Positions 1 to 7,659 of a stretch of 64,000 nt of DNA are shown here, in pieces. The position numbers were made by a program, and so were the translations under genes. The notes beneath the pieces are model-generated. The model was not told the origin of the DNA, searched no databases, and saw only the letters and a list, made by a program, of their open reading frames with translations. The stretch spans positions 310,001 through 374,000 of the forward strand of contig NZ_JAHUZE010000001.1 of the NCBI RefSeq assembly GCF_019218265.1, written 5' to 3'. Origin of the DNA: Maritimibacter dapengensis. Lineage in GTDB: Bacteria > Pseudomonadota > Alphaproteobacteria > Rhodobacterales > Rhodobacteraceae. Numbering within the stretch: position 1 is the first letter of the stretch; each line of letters opens with the position of its first letter.

Positions 1-78
1 CTCGTCGCAGCCTACGCGCTCTTCATCCTGATCCTGCTCTTCCGTCCGCAGGGCTTTTTCGGAAAGAAACCGACATGA
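1..78 (+). CDS. Branched-chain amino-acid-type ABC permease LivH, C-terminal end only
   Basis: The first 25 codons form an open frame ending in a hydrophobic helix and the motif LLFRPQGFFGKK. That is the typical last transmembrane segment and tail of LivH/LivM-type permeases. Its stop overlaps the start of the next permease (ATGA), as expected for translationally coupled livH-livM. The rest of the gene lies outside the window. By family, LivH pairs with LivM to form the inner-membrane channel of a HAAT importer for branched-chain amino acids, amides, urea or aromatic acids. The substrate cannot be told from this piece. Confidence 0.8.
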   Translation, partial: LVAAYALFILILLFRPQGFFGKKPT

Positions 79-1007
79 AGCGGGCGGATTGGCAGAACCT
101 TGGCTGGGGCGCGGCCCTGCTCGTCGTGGCGGCGCTGCTGCCGCTCACCGGTGACGGCTACCTGATCTCGCTCGGCGTCTCGATCGCGATGTACACCGTG
201 CTCGCGACAAGCTGGGCGCTGTTCTCGGGGCCCACGCACTACATCTCGCTCGCCACGGCGGCGTTCTTCGGGATCGGCACCTATGTCATGGGGTCGGGGA
301 TCGAATACATCAACTATTGGCTGCTTCTCCCCATCGCCGGGCTGATCGGCGGCGTAATCGCAGCCCTCGTCGGCCTTGCCACGCTGCGCCTCTCTGGCGT
401 TTATTTCGTGATTTTCACGCTGGGGCTCGCGGAAATGACGCGCCAAGCGGTGACGTGGTATCAGAACCAGACAGGGCACAAGGGCACCTACGTGCTGACC
501 GAGCTGACCGATCCTCACATCTACTGGCAGCTCCTGGCCCTCGCCGCGCTGGTGTTCCTCTTGGGTTGGGCCATCGGCCGCTCCAAGCTTGGCTTTGCGC
601 TCAGGATCATCGGGGATGACGAGGATGTGGCGCGGCATGTGGGCATCAACACGGCGCTCTCCAAAGTCGCGCTCTTCGTCGTCTCGGGGGCCACTGCGGC
701 CATCGTCGGTGCGATGATCGCGCCGCGCTACATCTACATCGAACCCGCCACCGCCTTTACGCCTATGCTCTCGTTCCAGGTCGTCATCATGGCGCTTCTG
801 GGCGGCACCGGACGGCTCTGGGGTCCGCTCGTCGGGGTCATTCCCTTCACGCTCTTGTGGGAGGCGATCTCGTCCTCCTTCCTGAACCAGACCACGCTGC
901 TTCTGGGTCTCAGCTTCCTCGCCATCGTCTATCTGCTGCCCGGCGGCTTCGTCGGCCTCTATGACCGGCTCAGGGGCCGCGCGAAAAAGCGGAGTGCAAT
1001 GGCATGA
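75..1007 (+). CDS. Branched-chain amino-acid-type ABC transporter permease (LivM family)
   Basis: The 310-residue protein has about eight or nine hydrophobic segments and the LivM-type core YFVIFTLGLAEMTRQ near residue 112. The loop GGTGRLWGPLVGV near residue 245 is the family's ATPase-docking region. The tail LPGGFVGLYDRLR is also typical. It should form the inner-membrane pore with LivH. It overlaps both the upstream livH end and the downstream livG start by ATGA junctions, so the operon is tightly coupled. Length is normal for the family. Nothing in the sequence fixes the substrate; the neighbouring aldehyde dehydrogenase makes an aromatic or amine-derived substrate possible, which is inference only. 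Confidence 0.9.
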   Translation: MKRADWQNLGWGAALLVVAALLPLTGDGYLISLGVSIAMYTVLATSWALFSGPTHYISLATAAFFGIGTYVMGSGIEYINYWLLLPIAGLIGGVIAALVGLATLRLSGVYFVIFTLGLAEMTRQAVTWYQNQTGHKGTYVLTELTDPHIYWQLLALAALVFLLGWAIGRSKLGFALRIIGDDEDVARHVGINTALSKVALFVVSGATAAIVGAMIAPRYIYIEPATAFTPMLSFQVVIMALLGGTGRLWGPLVGVIPFTLLWEAISSSFLNQTTLLLGLSFLAIVYLLPGGFVGLYDRLRGRAKKRSAMA

Positions 1008-1738
1008 TGGCGAATACGGTCATATCGCTGCGTGGTGCGACCAAGCAGTTCGGCGGTCTGGTCGCGGTCGACAACGTCAGCTTCGACGTGCGCGAGCATG
1101 AGGTGCTGGGTCTGATCGGGCCAAACGGGTCGGGCAAGTCCACGACGCTGAACCTCATCTCCGGCGCGCTGCCCGCGACCGACGGAGAAATCTCCCTGCG
1201 CGGCGGCACCATCACCGGGCTGCCCGCGCGGGCCATTGCGCGCAAAGGCGTGTCGCGAACGTTCCAACTCGTCCGGCTCCTGCCCTCGATGAACGTGCTC
1301 GAAAACGTCATGGCCGGGGGCGTGTTCGGGCATCGCCGTCGCTGGGGGCAATCGGCCGAGCGCCACGCGATGCAGGTGCTCGAAATGATCGGCATGGCGG
1401 ACAAGGCCAAGTCTCATGTCGGCCAGCTGACCTACATCGACACCAAGCGTGTGGAACTCGCCCGCGCGCTGTCGGGCGAACCCGAAGTGCTCCTGCTCGA
1501 CGAATGGCTCGCGGGGCTGAACCCCACCGAACTCACCGAGGGCATCGACCTCATCCACCGCCTACGCGACGAGGGGCGTACGATCATCCTTGTCGAACAC
1601 GTCATGGATGCGATCCGCTCGCTGTGCGACAATTGCGTGGTCATGTCCTCGGGCAAGAAAATCGCGGAAGGGTCGACGGACGACGTGCTGTCCGACCCCG
1701 AAGTCATCCGCGCCTACCTGGGGGACGACGATGCTTGA
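1004..1738 (+). CDS. Branched-chain amino-acid-type ABC transporter ATP-binding protein (LivG family)
   Basis: This 244-residue ATPase carries the Walker A GPNGSGKST near residue 43 and the LivG hallmark GVSRTFQLVRL near residue 82. The Walker B is LLLDEWLAGLNPTE. The signature position reads TYIDTKRVELARAL instead of a canonical LSGGQ, a divergent form. Glu-to-Trp in the usual LLLDEP/A Walker B context is also unusual. The His switch is present in LVEHVMD. The ATG overlaps the livM stop, and the gene runs into livF with an 8-base overlap. It should power the LivHM importer as a heterodimer with LivF. Confidence 0.9.
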   Translation: MMANTVISLRGATKQFGGLVAVDNVSFDVREHEVLGLIGPNGSGKSTTLNLISGALPATDGEISLRGGTITGLPARAIARKGVSRTFQLVRLLPSMNVLENVMAGGVFGHRRRWGQSAERHAMQVLEMIGMADKAKSHVGQLTYIDTKRVELARALSGEPEVLLLDEWLAGLNPTELTEGIDLIHRLRDEGRTIILVEHVMDAIRSLCDNCVVMSSGKKIAEGSTDDVLSDPEVIRAYLGDDDA

Positions 1739-2966
1739 GGTGAAAGGACTCTCCGCCGCCTACGGCCAGCACCCGGCGCTGAACAAGGCATCCGTGCGCG
1801 TCGGCAAGGGCGAAATCGTCGTGATCCTCGGTGCGAATGGCGCGGGGAAATCGACGCTATTGAAGGCGATCAGCGGCATCTGCGAAGGCAAGGTCACAGG
1901 CTCGGCCCGCATGAACGGCCACGAACTCGTCGGCATGAAGCCCGACCGGATCGTGGAGGAAGGCATCGCACTGGTGCCCGAGGGGCGCGGCATTTTCGGT
2001 GATCTGACGGTCGAGGAAAACCTGACGCTTGGAGCCTACTCCGAGCGTGCCAAGGATGCTGAACGCACCAACCTCGACCGGGTCTATACGCTGTTTCCAA
2101 AGCTTCTGGAGCGGCGCAAACAGGTCGCGCGCACCATGTCGGGCGGCGAGCAGCAGATGGTCGCCATCGGTCGCGCGATGATGTCGAACCCGGCCATTCT
2201 GACGCTGGACGAACCCTCGCTCGGCCTCTCGCCGCTCTTGTCGAAGGAACTGTTCCAGAGCCTTCGGGCGGTGCGCGACACGGGGATCGGGATCTTGCTC
2301 GTCGAGCAGAACGCAAAGGCATCCCTCGCCATCGCGGATCGCGGGTATCTGCTCGAAAACACCGAGATCATTCACGAGGACACCGGCGCGAACCTCGCCA
2401 AAGACCCGGCGGTGCAAAAGGCATACTTGGGCGGTGCGGCGGCGAAATCTGCCCGCGGGCCCACCCGTCCCGGCCTCGAGCCGGGACCCCGTAGCGCAGA
2501 GGCCCCGGATCAAGTCGGGGGCGTGGCACCCGCCCCGCGCCCGGCAAAGGGCCCGTCGCCTTCGGACATCGCGGCTCAGGCGATGAGCGGTCTCGCCCCG
2601 GCGCGGCCCGCCAAGCCCGCGCCACCGCCGACCCCGCGCCCGGCACCGCCACCGGCCCCGCCGGTCGCCAGACCCGCGCCCCGGCCCGCGCTCGCCGCGA
2701 CGCCAACGCCCACAGGCATCGACACGGCCAGCATCGTCGCCAAGGCGGCGAGCCAGTCGTCGCGAAAGGGCGCCCCGCCCGCGCTGCCACCGCGCCCCGC
2801 GCCGATGCCCGAGCCGCCGAAGCCCGCCCGCGCAAGCCAACCGGCCCGACCCATGCCGGACCTCGGCCATCACAGCGACCGGCTGCGCGACATGCTCGAA
2901 GAAATCGAAACCGCCGCCCAACGGGCCCGCGACCGTTCGCGCACCCGCACCCGCGGCAAACCCTGA
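1731..2966 (+). CDS. LivF-type ABC ATP-binding protein with a Pro/Ala-rich C-terminal extension
   Basis: I chose the ATG overlapping the livG stop, giving 411 residues; an upstream in-frame start would run through livG. Residues 1-235 are a complete LivF ATPase: Walker A GANGAGKST, signature MSGGEQQM, Walker B LTLDEPSLGLSP and switch LVEQN. LivF proteins normally end there. Here about 175 further residues follow, mostly Pro, Ala, Arg and Lys, closing with a predicted amphipathic helix around RLRDMLEEIETAAQRA. The start of the tail is encoded by a palindromic repeat read in frame. The ATPase role is secure; the tail's role is unknown, perhaps membrane or protein contact. Confidence 0.88.
   Translation: MLEVKGLSAAYGQHPALNKASVRVGKGEIVVILGANGAGKSTLLKAISGICEGKVTGSARMNGHELVGMKPDRIVEEGIALVPEGRGIFGDLTVEENLTLGAYSERAKDAERTNLDRVYTLFPKLLERRKQVARTMSGGEQQMVAIGRAMMSNPAILTLDEPSLGLSPLLSKELFQSLRAVRDTGIGILLVEQNAKASLAIADRGYLLENTEIIHEDTGANLAKDPAVQKAYLGGAAAKSARGPTRPGLEPGPRSAEAPDQVGGVAPAPRPAKGPSPSDIAAQAMSGLAPARPAKPAPPPTPRPAPPPAPPVARPAPRPALAATPTPTGIDTASIVAKAASQSSRKGAPPALPPRPAPMPEPPKPARASQPARPMPDLGHHSDRLRDMLEEIETAAQRARDRSRTRTRGKP
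2467..2520. repeat. REP-like double palindrome inside the livF reading frame
   Basis: Two inverted repeats lie side by side: gtcccggc / gccgggac with a 5-base loop (2467-2487), and ccccg / cgggg around gatcaagt (2503-2520). A similar pair lies between the small box-operon gene and boxA at 40594-40672. The pattern resembles dispersed intergenic palindromes of alphaproteobacteria. Here it is translated in frame, at the junction between the ATPase domain and the Pro-rich tail. Confidence 0.6.
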
Positions 2967-2982
2967 GGGAGAGGAGACACCC

Positions 2983-4458
2983 ATGCTCGACAGTCCCAAC
3001 ACCGCGCCCAACATCAAGGGCATGTATATCGACGGCCAGTGGACGCCCGCGTCCCGCACCTTCGACGACCTGAACCCGTCCGACAATTCGCTTTACGCCC
3101 GCATCCCCGACGGCTCGCCCGAGGATACCCGGCGCGCCATCGCGGCGGCCAAGGCGGCGTTCCCGGCGTGGTCGGGCCTCGCCTTCCACGAACGCGCGCA
3201 TTACCTGCTGAAAATCGCCGAGATATGGGACAAGCGCCAAGGCGACTTCATCAACGCCGCCGTGCAAGAGGGCGGCGGCTGGTTCGGCAAAGGCGTGTTC
3301 GAGGCAGGCTACGTGGCCGAAGTGTTTCGCTCGGCTTCGGCGCTTTGTTATCAGAACATCGGTGAGGTGCTCCCGTCCGAGCACCACAAGTTCATGATGG
3401 CCACACGGTTCCCGCTGGGCGTCGTCAGCGTTATCTCGCCTTGGAACATGCCCGGTATCCTGACCTCGCGCGGATTTGCGGCGGCTCTCGCGGTGGGCAA
3501 CACCGTGGTTCTGAAACCGTCCGAAGACACACCATACGCCGGCGGATTGTATTTCGCCGAAATCCTCGACGAGGCGGGCATCCCGCCCGGCGTGTTCAAC
3601 GTCGTGACCTGTAGCCGCGACAGCGTGGGCGCCGTGGGTGACGAGATGATCGAGAACCCGACCGTCAAGGCCGTGTCCTTCACCGGATCGACCGCCGTGG
3701 GCCGCCACATCGCGGCCAAGTGCGGGGCGCATCTGAAAAAGGCCTGCGTGGAGCTCGGCGGCAAGGATTCCATGATTATCATGGACGACGCCGACCTCGA
3801 CCACGCCGCCAAGGCCGCCAACTTCGGCTCCTTCATGCACCAGGGTCAGGTCTGCATGTCGACCGAGAAGATCCTCGTGCAGGAGGGCGTCTACGACGAC
3901 TTCATGCGCCAGTTCCTCGCCCGTGCCGCCAAGCTGAAGACGGGACACACGAAGGACAAGGACAACGTGATCGGCCCGCTTGTGAACACGCGGCAGGCGC
4001 TGCGCGTCAAGGCGCTGATCGACGATGCCGTGGCCAAGGGTGCGACCGTCGAACTGGGTGGCAATGCGTGGGACAATTTCGTCGAACCCACGGTGCTGAC
4101 CAACGTGAACACCGACATGGACATCTGGCACGATGAAACCTTCGGCCCCGTCGTGATCGTCGCCCCGTTCCGCACGGAAGCCGAGGCGATCGCGCTCAAC
4201 AACGACACCGAATACGGGCTGACGGCGGCGATCATGACGCGGGACGAGGCCAAGGCCCTGCGCATGGCCGAGCATATCGAAACCGGCATCTGCCACGTGA
4301 ACTGCCAGAACATCAACGACGAGCCGCACGTGCCCTTCGGCGGCACCAAGGCGTCGGGCGTGGGTCGTTACGGCGGGCGCTGGTCGCTCGACGCGTTCAC
4401 CGAGCTGCGCTGGATCACCCTCGACCGTGGCGGTCGTCATTTCCCGCCGGTCTTCTGA
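2983..4458 (+). CDS. NAD(P)-dependent aldehyde dehydrogenase
   Basis: The 491-residue protein is a full-length ALDH-superfamily enzyme oxidising an aldehyde to the carboxylic acid. Visible landmarks are the cofactor-fold segments SPWNMPG and KPSEDTPYAGG, the SFTGSTAVGR turn, the general-base Glu in VELGGKDS, the catalytic Cys at residue 291 in HQGQVCMST, and the EPTVLTNV and ETFGPV motifs. AGGAG-type Shine-Dalgarno (gagaggagac) precedes the ATG. It follows livF by 16 bases, so it is probably co-transcribed with the importer and may act on a product of the imported compound. The substrate is not readable from sequence; aromatic aldehyde or semialdehyde enzymes are both possible. Confidence 0.9.
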   Translation: MLDSPNTAPNIKGMYIDGQWTPASRTFDDLNPSDNSLYARIPDGSPEDTRRAIAAAKAAFPAWSGLAFHERAHYLLKIAEIWDKRQGDFINAAVQEGGGWFGKGVFEAGYVAEVFRSASALCYQNIGEVLPSEHHKFMMATRFPLGVVSVISPWNMPGILTSRGFAAALAVGNTVVLKPSEDTPYAGGLYFAEILDEAGIPPGVFNVVTCSRDSVGAVGDEMIENPTVKAVSFTGSTAVGRHIAAKCGAHLKKACVELGGKDSMIIMDDADLDHAAKAANFGSFMHQGQVCMSTEKILVQEGVYDDFMRQFLARAAKLKTGHTKDKDNVIGPLVNTRQALRVKALIDDAVAKGATVELGGNAWDNFVEPTVLTNVNTDMDIWHDETFGPVVIVAPFRTEAEAIALNNDTEYGLTAAIMTRDEAKALRMAEHIETGICHVNCQNINDEPHVPFGGTKASGVGRYGGRWSLDAFTELRWITLDRGGRHFPPVF

Positions 4459-4471
4459 GAAAGGACACGTC

Positions 4472-6031
4472 ATGACTGCGATTGGATGGATCATCCTCCT
4501 CGTCATTGTCGCCGCCATTCTGATCGCGCTGGCCGCGTGGTTCTATGAACGGGCGACGAACGAGATGAGCCTTGTAAAAACCGGGGTCGGGGGGCGCAAG
4601 GTCGTCATCGACGGCGGCACGCTGGCGATCCCGTATTTCCACGAAATCAACCGCGTGAACATGCAGACGATCCGCATGGACGTGGTGCGCAAGGGCGACT
4701 CTGCGCTCATCACCAAGGACCGGATGCGCGTCGATGTGGGGGCCGAGTTCTATGCCTCGGTCGTGCCCGAACCCGAAGCCATCGCGCGCGCCGCACAGAC
4801 CCTTGGGCGGCGCACGTTCCAGCCCGACGAGTTGAAGGCGCTGATCGACGGCATGATGATCGACGCGCTGCGCACGGTCGCGGCGCAGATGACGATGGAC
4901 GAGCTGCATGAAAACCGCGCCGAATTCGTGCGTGAGGTGCGCGACATTCTGGGCGAGACGCTGGGGCGCTACGGGCTGCAACTCGACAGCGTGTCGCTAA
5001 CGGATTTCGACCAGACGCCGTTCAACTCGCTGGATGAGACCAACGCCTTCAACGCGGTCGGGATGCGCAAGCTGGCCGAGGTCATCGCCAAGTCGAAACG
5101 TGAACGCGCCCAGATCGAGGGCGACAGCGAGGTCGAAGTGCGCCGCACGGCGATGGAAGCTTCGCGCCGGAAGCTGGAGATCGACCTTGAGGAACGTCGG
5201 GCCGAGATCGCACAGGCGCAGGAGGTCGAAACCCTGATGGCCGCGCAACTGGCCGAGGTGGCGAGCCGCAAGGCCGATGCCGAACGCTCGGCCGCCCACG
5301 CGCGCATTCGGATGGAGCAGGAAATCCAGTCCGCCGACATCGCCCGCGAACTCGCGATCCGCGAGGCCGAGATCGCACAGGAACGCGCGCTTCAGATCGC
5401 CGAGCAGGAGCGGCAGATCCAGATCTCTGCCAAGTCGCAGGAAGAAAGCCGCGCCCGCGCCGAGGCCGACACGGCCCGCGCCGAGGCGGTGAAGGCCGAA
5501 GAAGCGATCCAGACTGCGCGCCAGATGGCCGAGGCCGAGCGGCGCAAGGCCGTCGCGCTTCTGGCGGCCCAGCAGGACGCCGAGACGGCTGCGACCCGCG
5601 CGCGCATCGCGGCGGAAAGCGACAAGGCCACGGCCAAGGACCGGACCGAAGCCAAGCGCGAGGAAGCGGAAGCGATGAAGCTCCTGAAACTCGCCGAGGT
5701 CGAGGCCGAAGCCGCGCGGATCAAGGCGCAGAACGCCCGCTCCGACGCGCTCGCCGCGCTGGAGATGGAGAAGATGCGGCTCGATGCCATGCCCGGCATC
5801 GTGAGCCAGATGGTGAAGCCAGCCGAGAAGATCGACAGCATCACGATCCACAACGTCAACGGGCTCGGTGGTCGCGGGCAGGGTGGGGGAGAGACCGTCG
5901 AGCGCGGCTCCCCGGTGTCTCAGATCGTCGACTCCATCCTCGATCTTGCCGTGTCCGCGCCCGCGATGAATCGGTTGGGGGAGGTGATCGGGAGTCAGGT
6001 CGGGGGGAAGGACGGGGACAAGGCCGACTAG
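4472..6031 (+). CDS. Flotillin-family membrane scaffold protein (SPFH domain)
   Basis: The ATG after gaaaggacacgtc is preferred over an upstream in-frame start that lies inside the aldehyde dehydrogenase, giving 519 residues. An N-terminal helix (about residues 4-25) anchors it in the inner membrane. An SPFH/band-7 domain follows (about 30-200). A long Ala/Glu/Arg-rich coiled coil with repeated EAE units occupies about 210-445. The tail KPAEKIDSITIHNVNG is the conserved flotillin C-terminal signature. By family it should oligomerise into membrane microdomains affecting protein placement and envelope stress. It is 13 bases downstream of the aldehyde dehydrogenase and could be the last gene of that operon. 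Confidence 0.9.
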   Translation: MTAIGWIILLVIVAAILIALAAWFYERATNEMSLVKTGVGGRKVVIDGGTLAIPYFHEINRVNMQTIRMDVVRKGDSALITKDRMRVDVGAEFYASVVPEPEAIARAAQTLGRRTFQPDELKALIDGMMIDALRTVAAQMTMDELHENRAEFVREVRDILGETLGRYGLQLDSVSLTDFDQTPFNSLDETNAFNAVGMRKLAEVIAKSKRERAQIEGDSEVEVRRTAMEASRRKLEIDLEERRAEIAQAQEVETLMAAQLAEVASRKADAERSAAHARIRMEQEIQSADIARELAIREAEIAQERALQIAEQERQIQISAKSQEESRARAEADTARAEAVKAEEAIQTARQMAEAERRKAVALLAAQQDAETAATRARIAAESDKATAKDRTEAKREEAEAMKLLKLAEVEAEAARIKAQNARSDALAALEMEKMRLDAMPGIVSQMVKPAEKIDSITIHNVNGLGGRGQGGGETVERGSPVSQIVDSILDLAVSAPAMNRLGEVIGSQVGGKDGDKAD

Positions 6032-6100
6032 GCGGGCGCCGCACCTCACCCGCCCCACGACTTGGGCGATCCCGGCAACCGTCTTACCGGCGGGGCTCGG

Positions 6101-7132
6101 TTACCCCGGGCTGAAAAGGTCGAGACGCGCTGTGGTGCCGTCTGCGCCCGCGCGTTCCGCGCCACCCACGACGAAAACGTCGCCACCGTACCCGGCGGCG
6201 CCAAGCCCGTGGCGCGGCACCGGCATTGGTCCAAGGGTCGTCCATCGGTCTTGCCCGACGCTGTAGCTGAGCGTTGTTTCGAAAACGCCCGACCCGCCCG
6301 GGCCGAACCATTCGCCGCCAAAGACATACATCGTCTCGCCGACGATGGCCGCCGCGTGACCGGCGCGTGCCTCAGGCATGGGGGCGAGGCGAACCCAGCC
6401 TCCATTGTCGCCCTGCGCAGGATCGAACATCAGGAGATCATCCGACAGGTCGCCCGATACCGTGCGACCGCCACAAACAAGCATCCTGTCGTCGATAGCG
6501 GCGGACGCGGCGCTGTTGCGTGGTGACGGGATTGGTGGCGCTTCGATCGAACGTCCCGCACCGGGGTCGAATACCAGATGCGTGTCGGTGTCGGTGTGGT
6601 CGCGCCAATTGGCGTTCGCCCGTCCCGAGGGCGTGCGCCCGGCGACGATGTGAATGCGACCGTCGATGATTGCCGCACAACATTCGGCGATCGGGCGCGG
6701 AAGTGGGTTCTGTGCGCGCCACCCATCGTCGCCAAGCACATGAACCGCATCGCTGGCGATCCAGTCTCCATTCGCATCCGTACGGAAACCGCCGATAAGG
6801 AAAAGCTGCCCGCCATGGCTTACAAGTTGGGCGTGATGCGAGGCATAGGGCAAAGCGCCCACGTCCCGCCACCTTCGCACGCCCGGGTCGTAAGCCAGAT
6901 GCCGGTCGGAGACATCCAGCCGCCCGTCTGCCCTGAGCGCCGCAATGCCGCCCGCGACGTGGAGCGTGCCGTTGTGGAAGGTCGGATAGATTTCCTGCGC
7001 AGGCGTGGGCATGGGCGGCGCGGTTGTCCAGGTCTCCGCCTGTGCGCGGCTCTCTTGAGGCGCGCCCGCGATCAGGCCGCAGGCACCGGAGATCATGACC
7101 GCACGACGCGAAAGATCGCCGTCCCGGCCCAT
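6101..7132 (-). CDS. Kelch-repeat beta-propeller protein, probably exported
   Basis: The 343-residue product begins with a Tat-like leader (SRRAVMISG, hydrophobic stretch, SRAQA cleavage region near residue 31). Kelch blades follow, each with a Gly-Gly pair and spaced Tyr/Trp: LHVAGG, LFLIGG, IHIVAG, MLVCGG, MYVFGG and VFVVGG. Six blades would make a closed propeller. Kelch propellers of this type act as ligand-binding scaffolds, or occasionally as sialate mutarotases or oxidases. No oxidase active-site set is evident here. It converges with the flotillin gene and starts 4 bases after a small upstream ORF on the same strand. Confidence 0.75.
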   Translation of the reverse strand: MGRDGDLSRRAVMISGACGLIAGAPQESRAQAETWTTAPPMPTPAQEIYPTFHNGTLHVAGGIAALRADGRLDVSDRHLAYDPGVRRWRDVGALPYASHHAQLVSHGGQLFLIGGFRTDANGDWIASDAVHVLGDDGWRAQNPLPRPIAECCAAIIDGRIHIVAGRTPSGRANANWRDHTDTDTHLVFDPGAGRSIEAPPIPSPRNSAASAAIDDRMLVCGGRTVSGDLSDDLLMFDPAQGDNGGWVRLAPMPEARAGHAAAIVGETMYVFGGEWFGPGGSGVFETTLSYSVGQDRWTTLGPMPVPRHGLGAAGYGGDVFVVGGAERAGADGTTARLDLFSPG

Positions 7133-7136
7133 GCGC

Positions 7137-7511
7137 CTATCGACCCGCCATCGTGATCAGAAACCGCGCGTCGGGCCCAACGGGACTCTCGATACCTCCG
7201 CACGGTGGGTCATCGTCGCGAAGCAGGAGATTATCAAGCACGTTTGCGCACTCCTTCATCAGGCCACCGATCTTTTTCGTCTGCATCGACGCCTGTTGGT
7301 ACTCATAGAGGTCCCGCGGCGTCAGGTCGACCCGGTTCACCTCGAACCGAAACCCGGCCGCGCGCGACTTCTGTTCCCGGGCCCATGCAGATTGCCCACG
7401 TGGCCATTCGAGAAGGTTGCATCGAAATCGGTCCTGCCTCGTGCACCGTCCAGCGGCGATTCTTTCGGGCGGGGCATGCGGCCCCCCCGTCCGGTCGTTG
7501 CGTTGCGCCAT
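7137..7511 (-). CDS. Hypothetical protein upstream of the kelch gene
   Basis: This 124-residue frame is not recognised. The part from about residue 45 reads like genuine protein (RFEVNRVDLTPRDLYEYQQ, then KKIGGLMKECANVLDNLL), with high third-position GC like its neighbours. The N-terminal 40 residues are Arg/Pro-rich and may not be translated. Internal starts are scarce. The frame ends 4 bases before the kelch start, which suggests an operon. An overlapping plus-strand frame is less protein-like. Treat it as a possible short gene whose start is uncertain. Confidence 0.4.
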   Translation of the reverse strand: MAQRNDRTGGPHAPPERIAAGRCTRQDRFRCNLLEWPRGQSAWAREQKSRAAGFRFEVNRVDLTPRDLYEYQQASMQTKKIGGLMKECANVLDNLLLRDDDPPCGGIESPVGPDARFLITMAGR

Positions 7512-7659
7512 GCCTGACGCGGGCCGAGTTTCCCGATGTTTTCACGCTGATCTCACACACGGTCCAATGCGAACCTGAGGCATCCTTCAATCGTCGCCCC
7601 GCTGCGGGGACGCATCGCCGGTTTTCGCGATGACACGGCATCAGAAGGAGATTTGGATC

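Noticed and set aside
2368-4518. Minus-strand frame of 716 codons opposite livF and the aldehyde dehydrogenase
   Set aside because: Product is His/Arg/Gly-rich without a domain and lies fully antisense to two clear genes.
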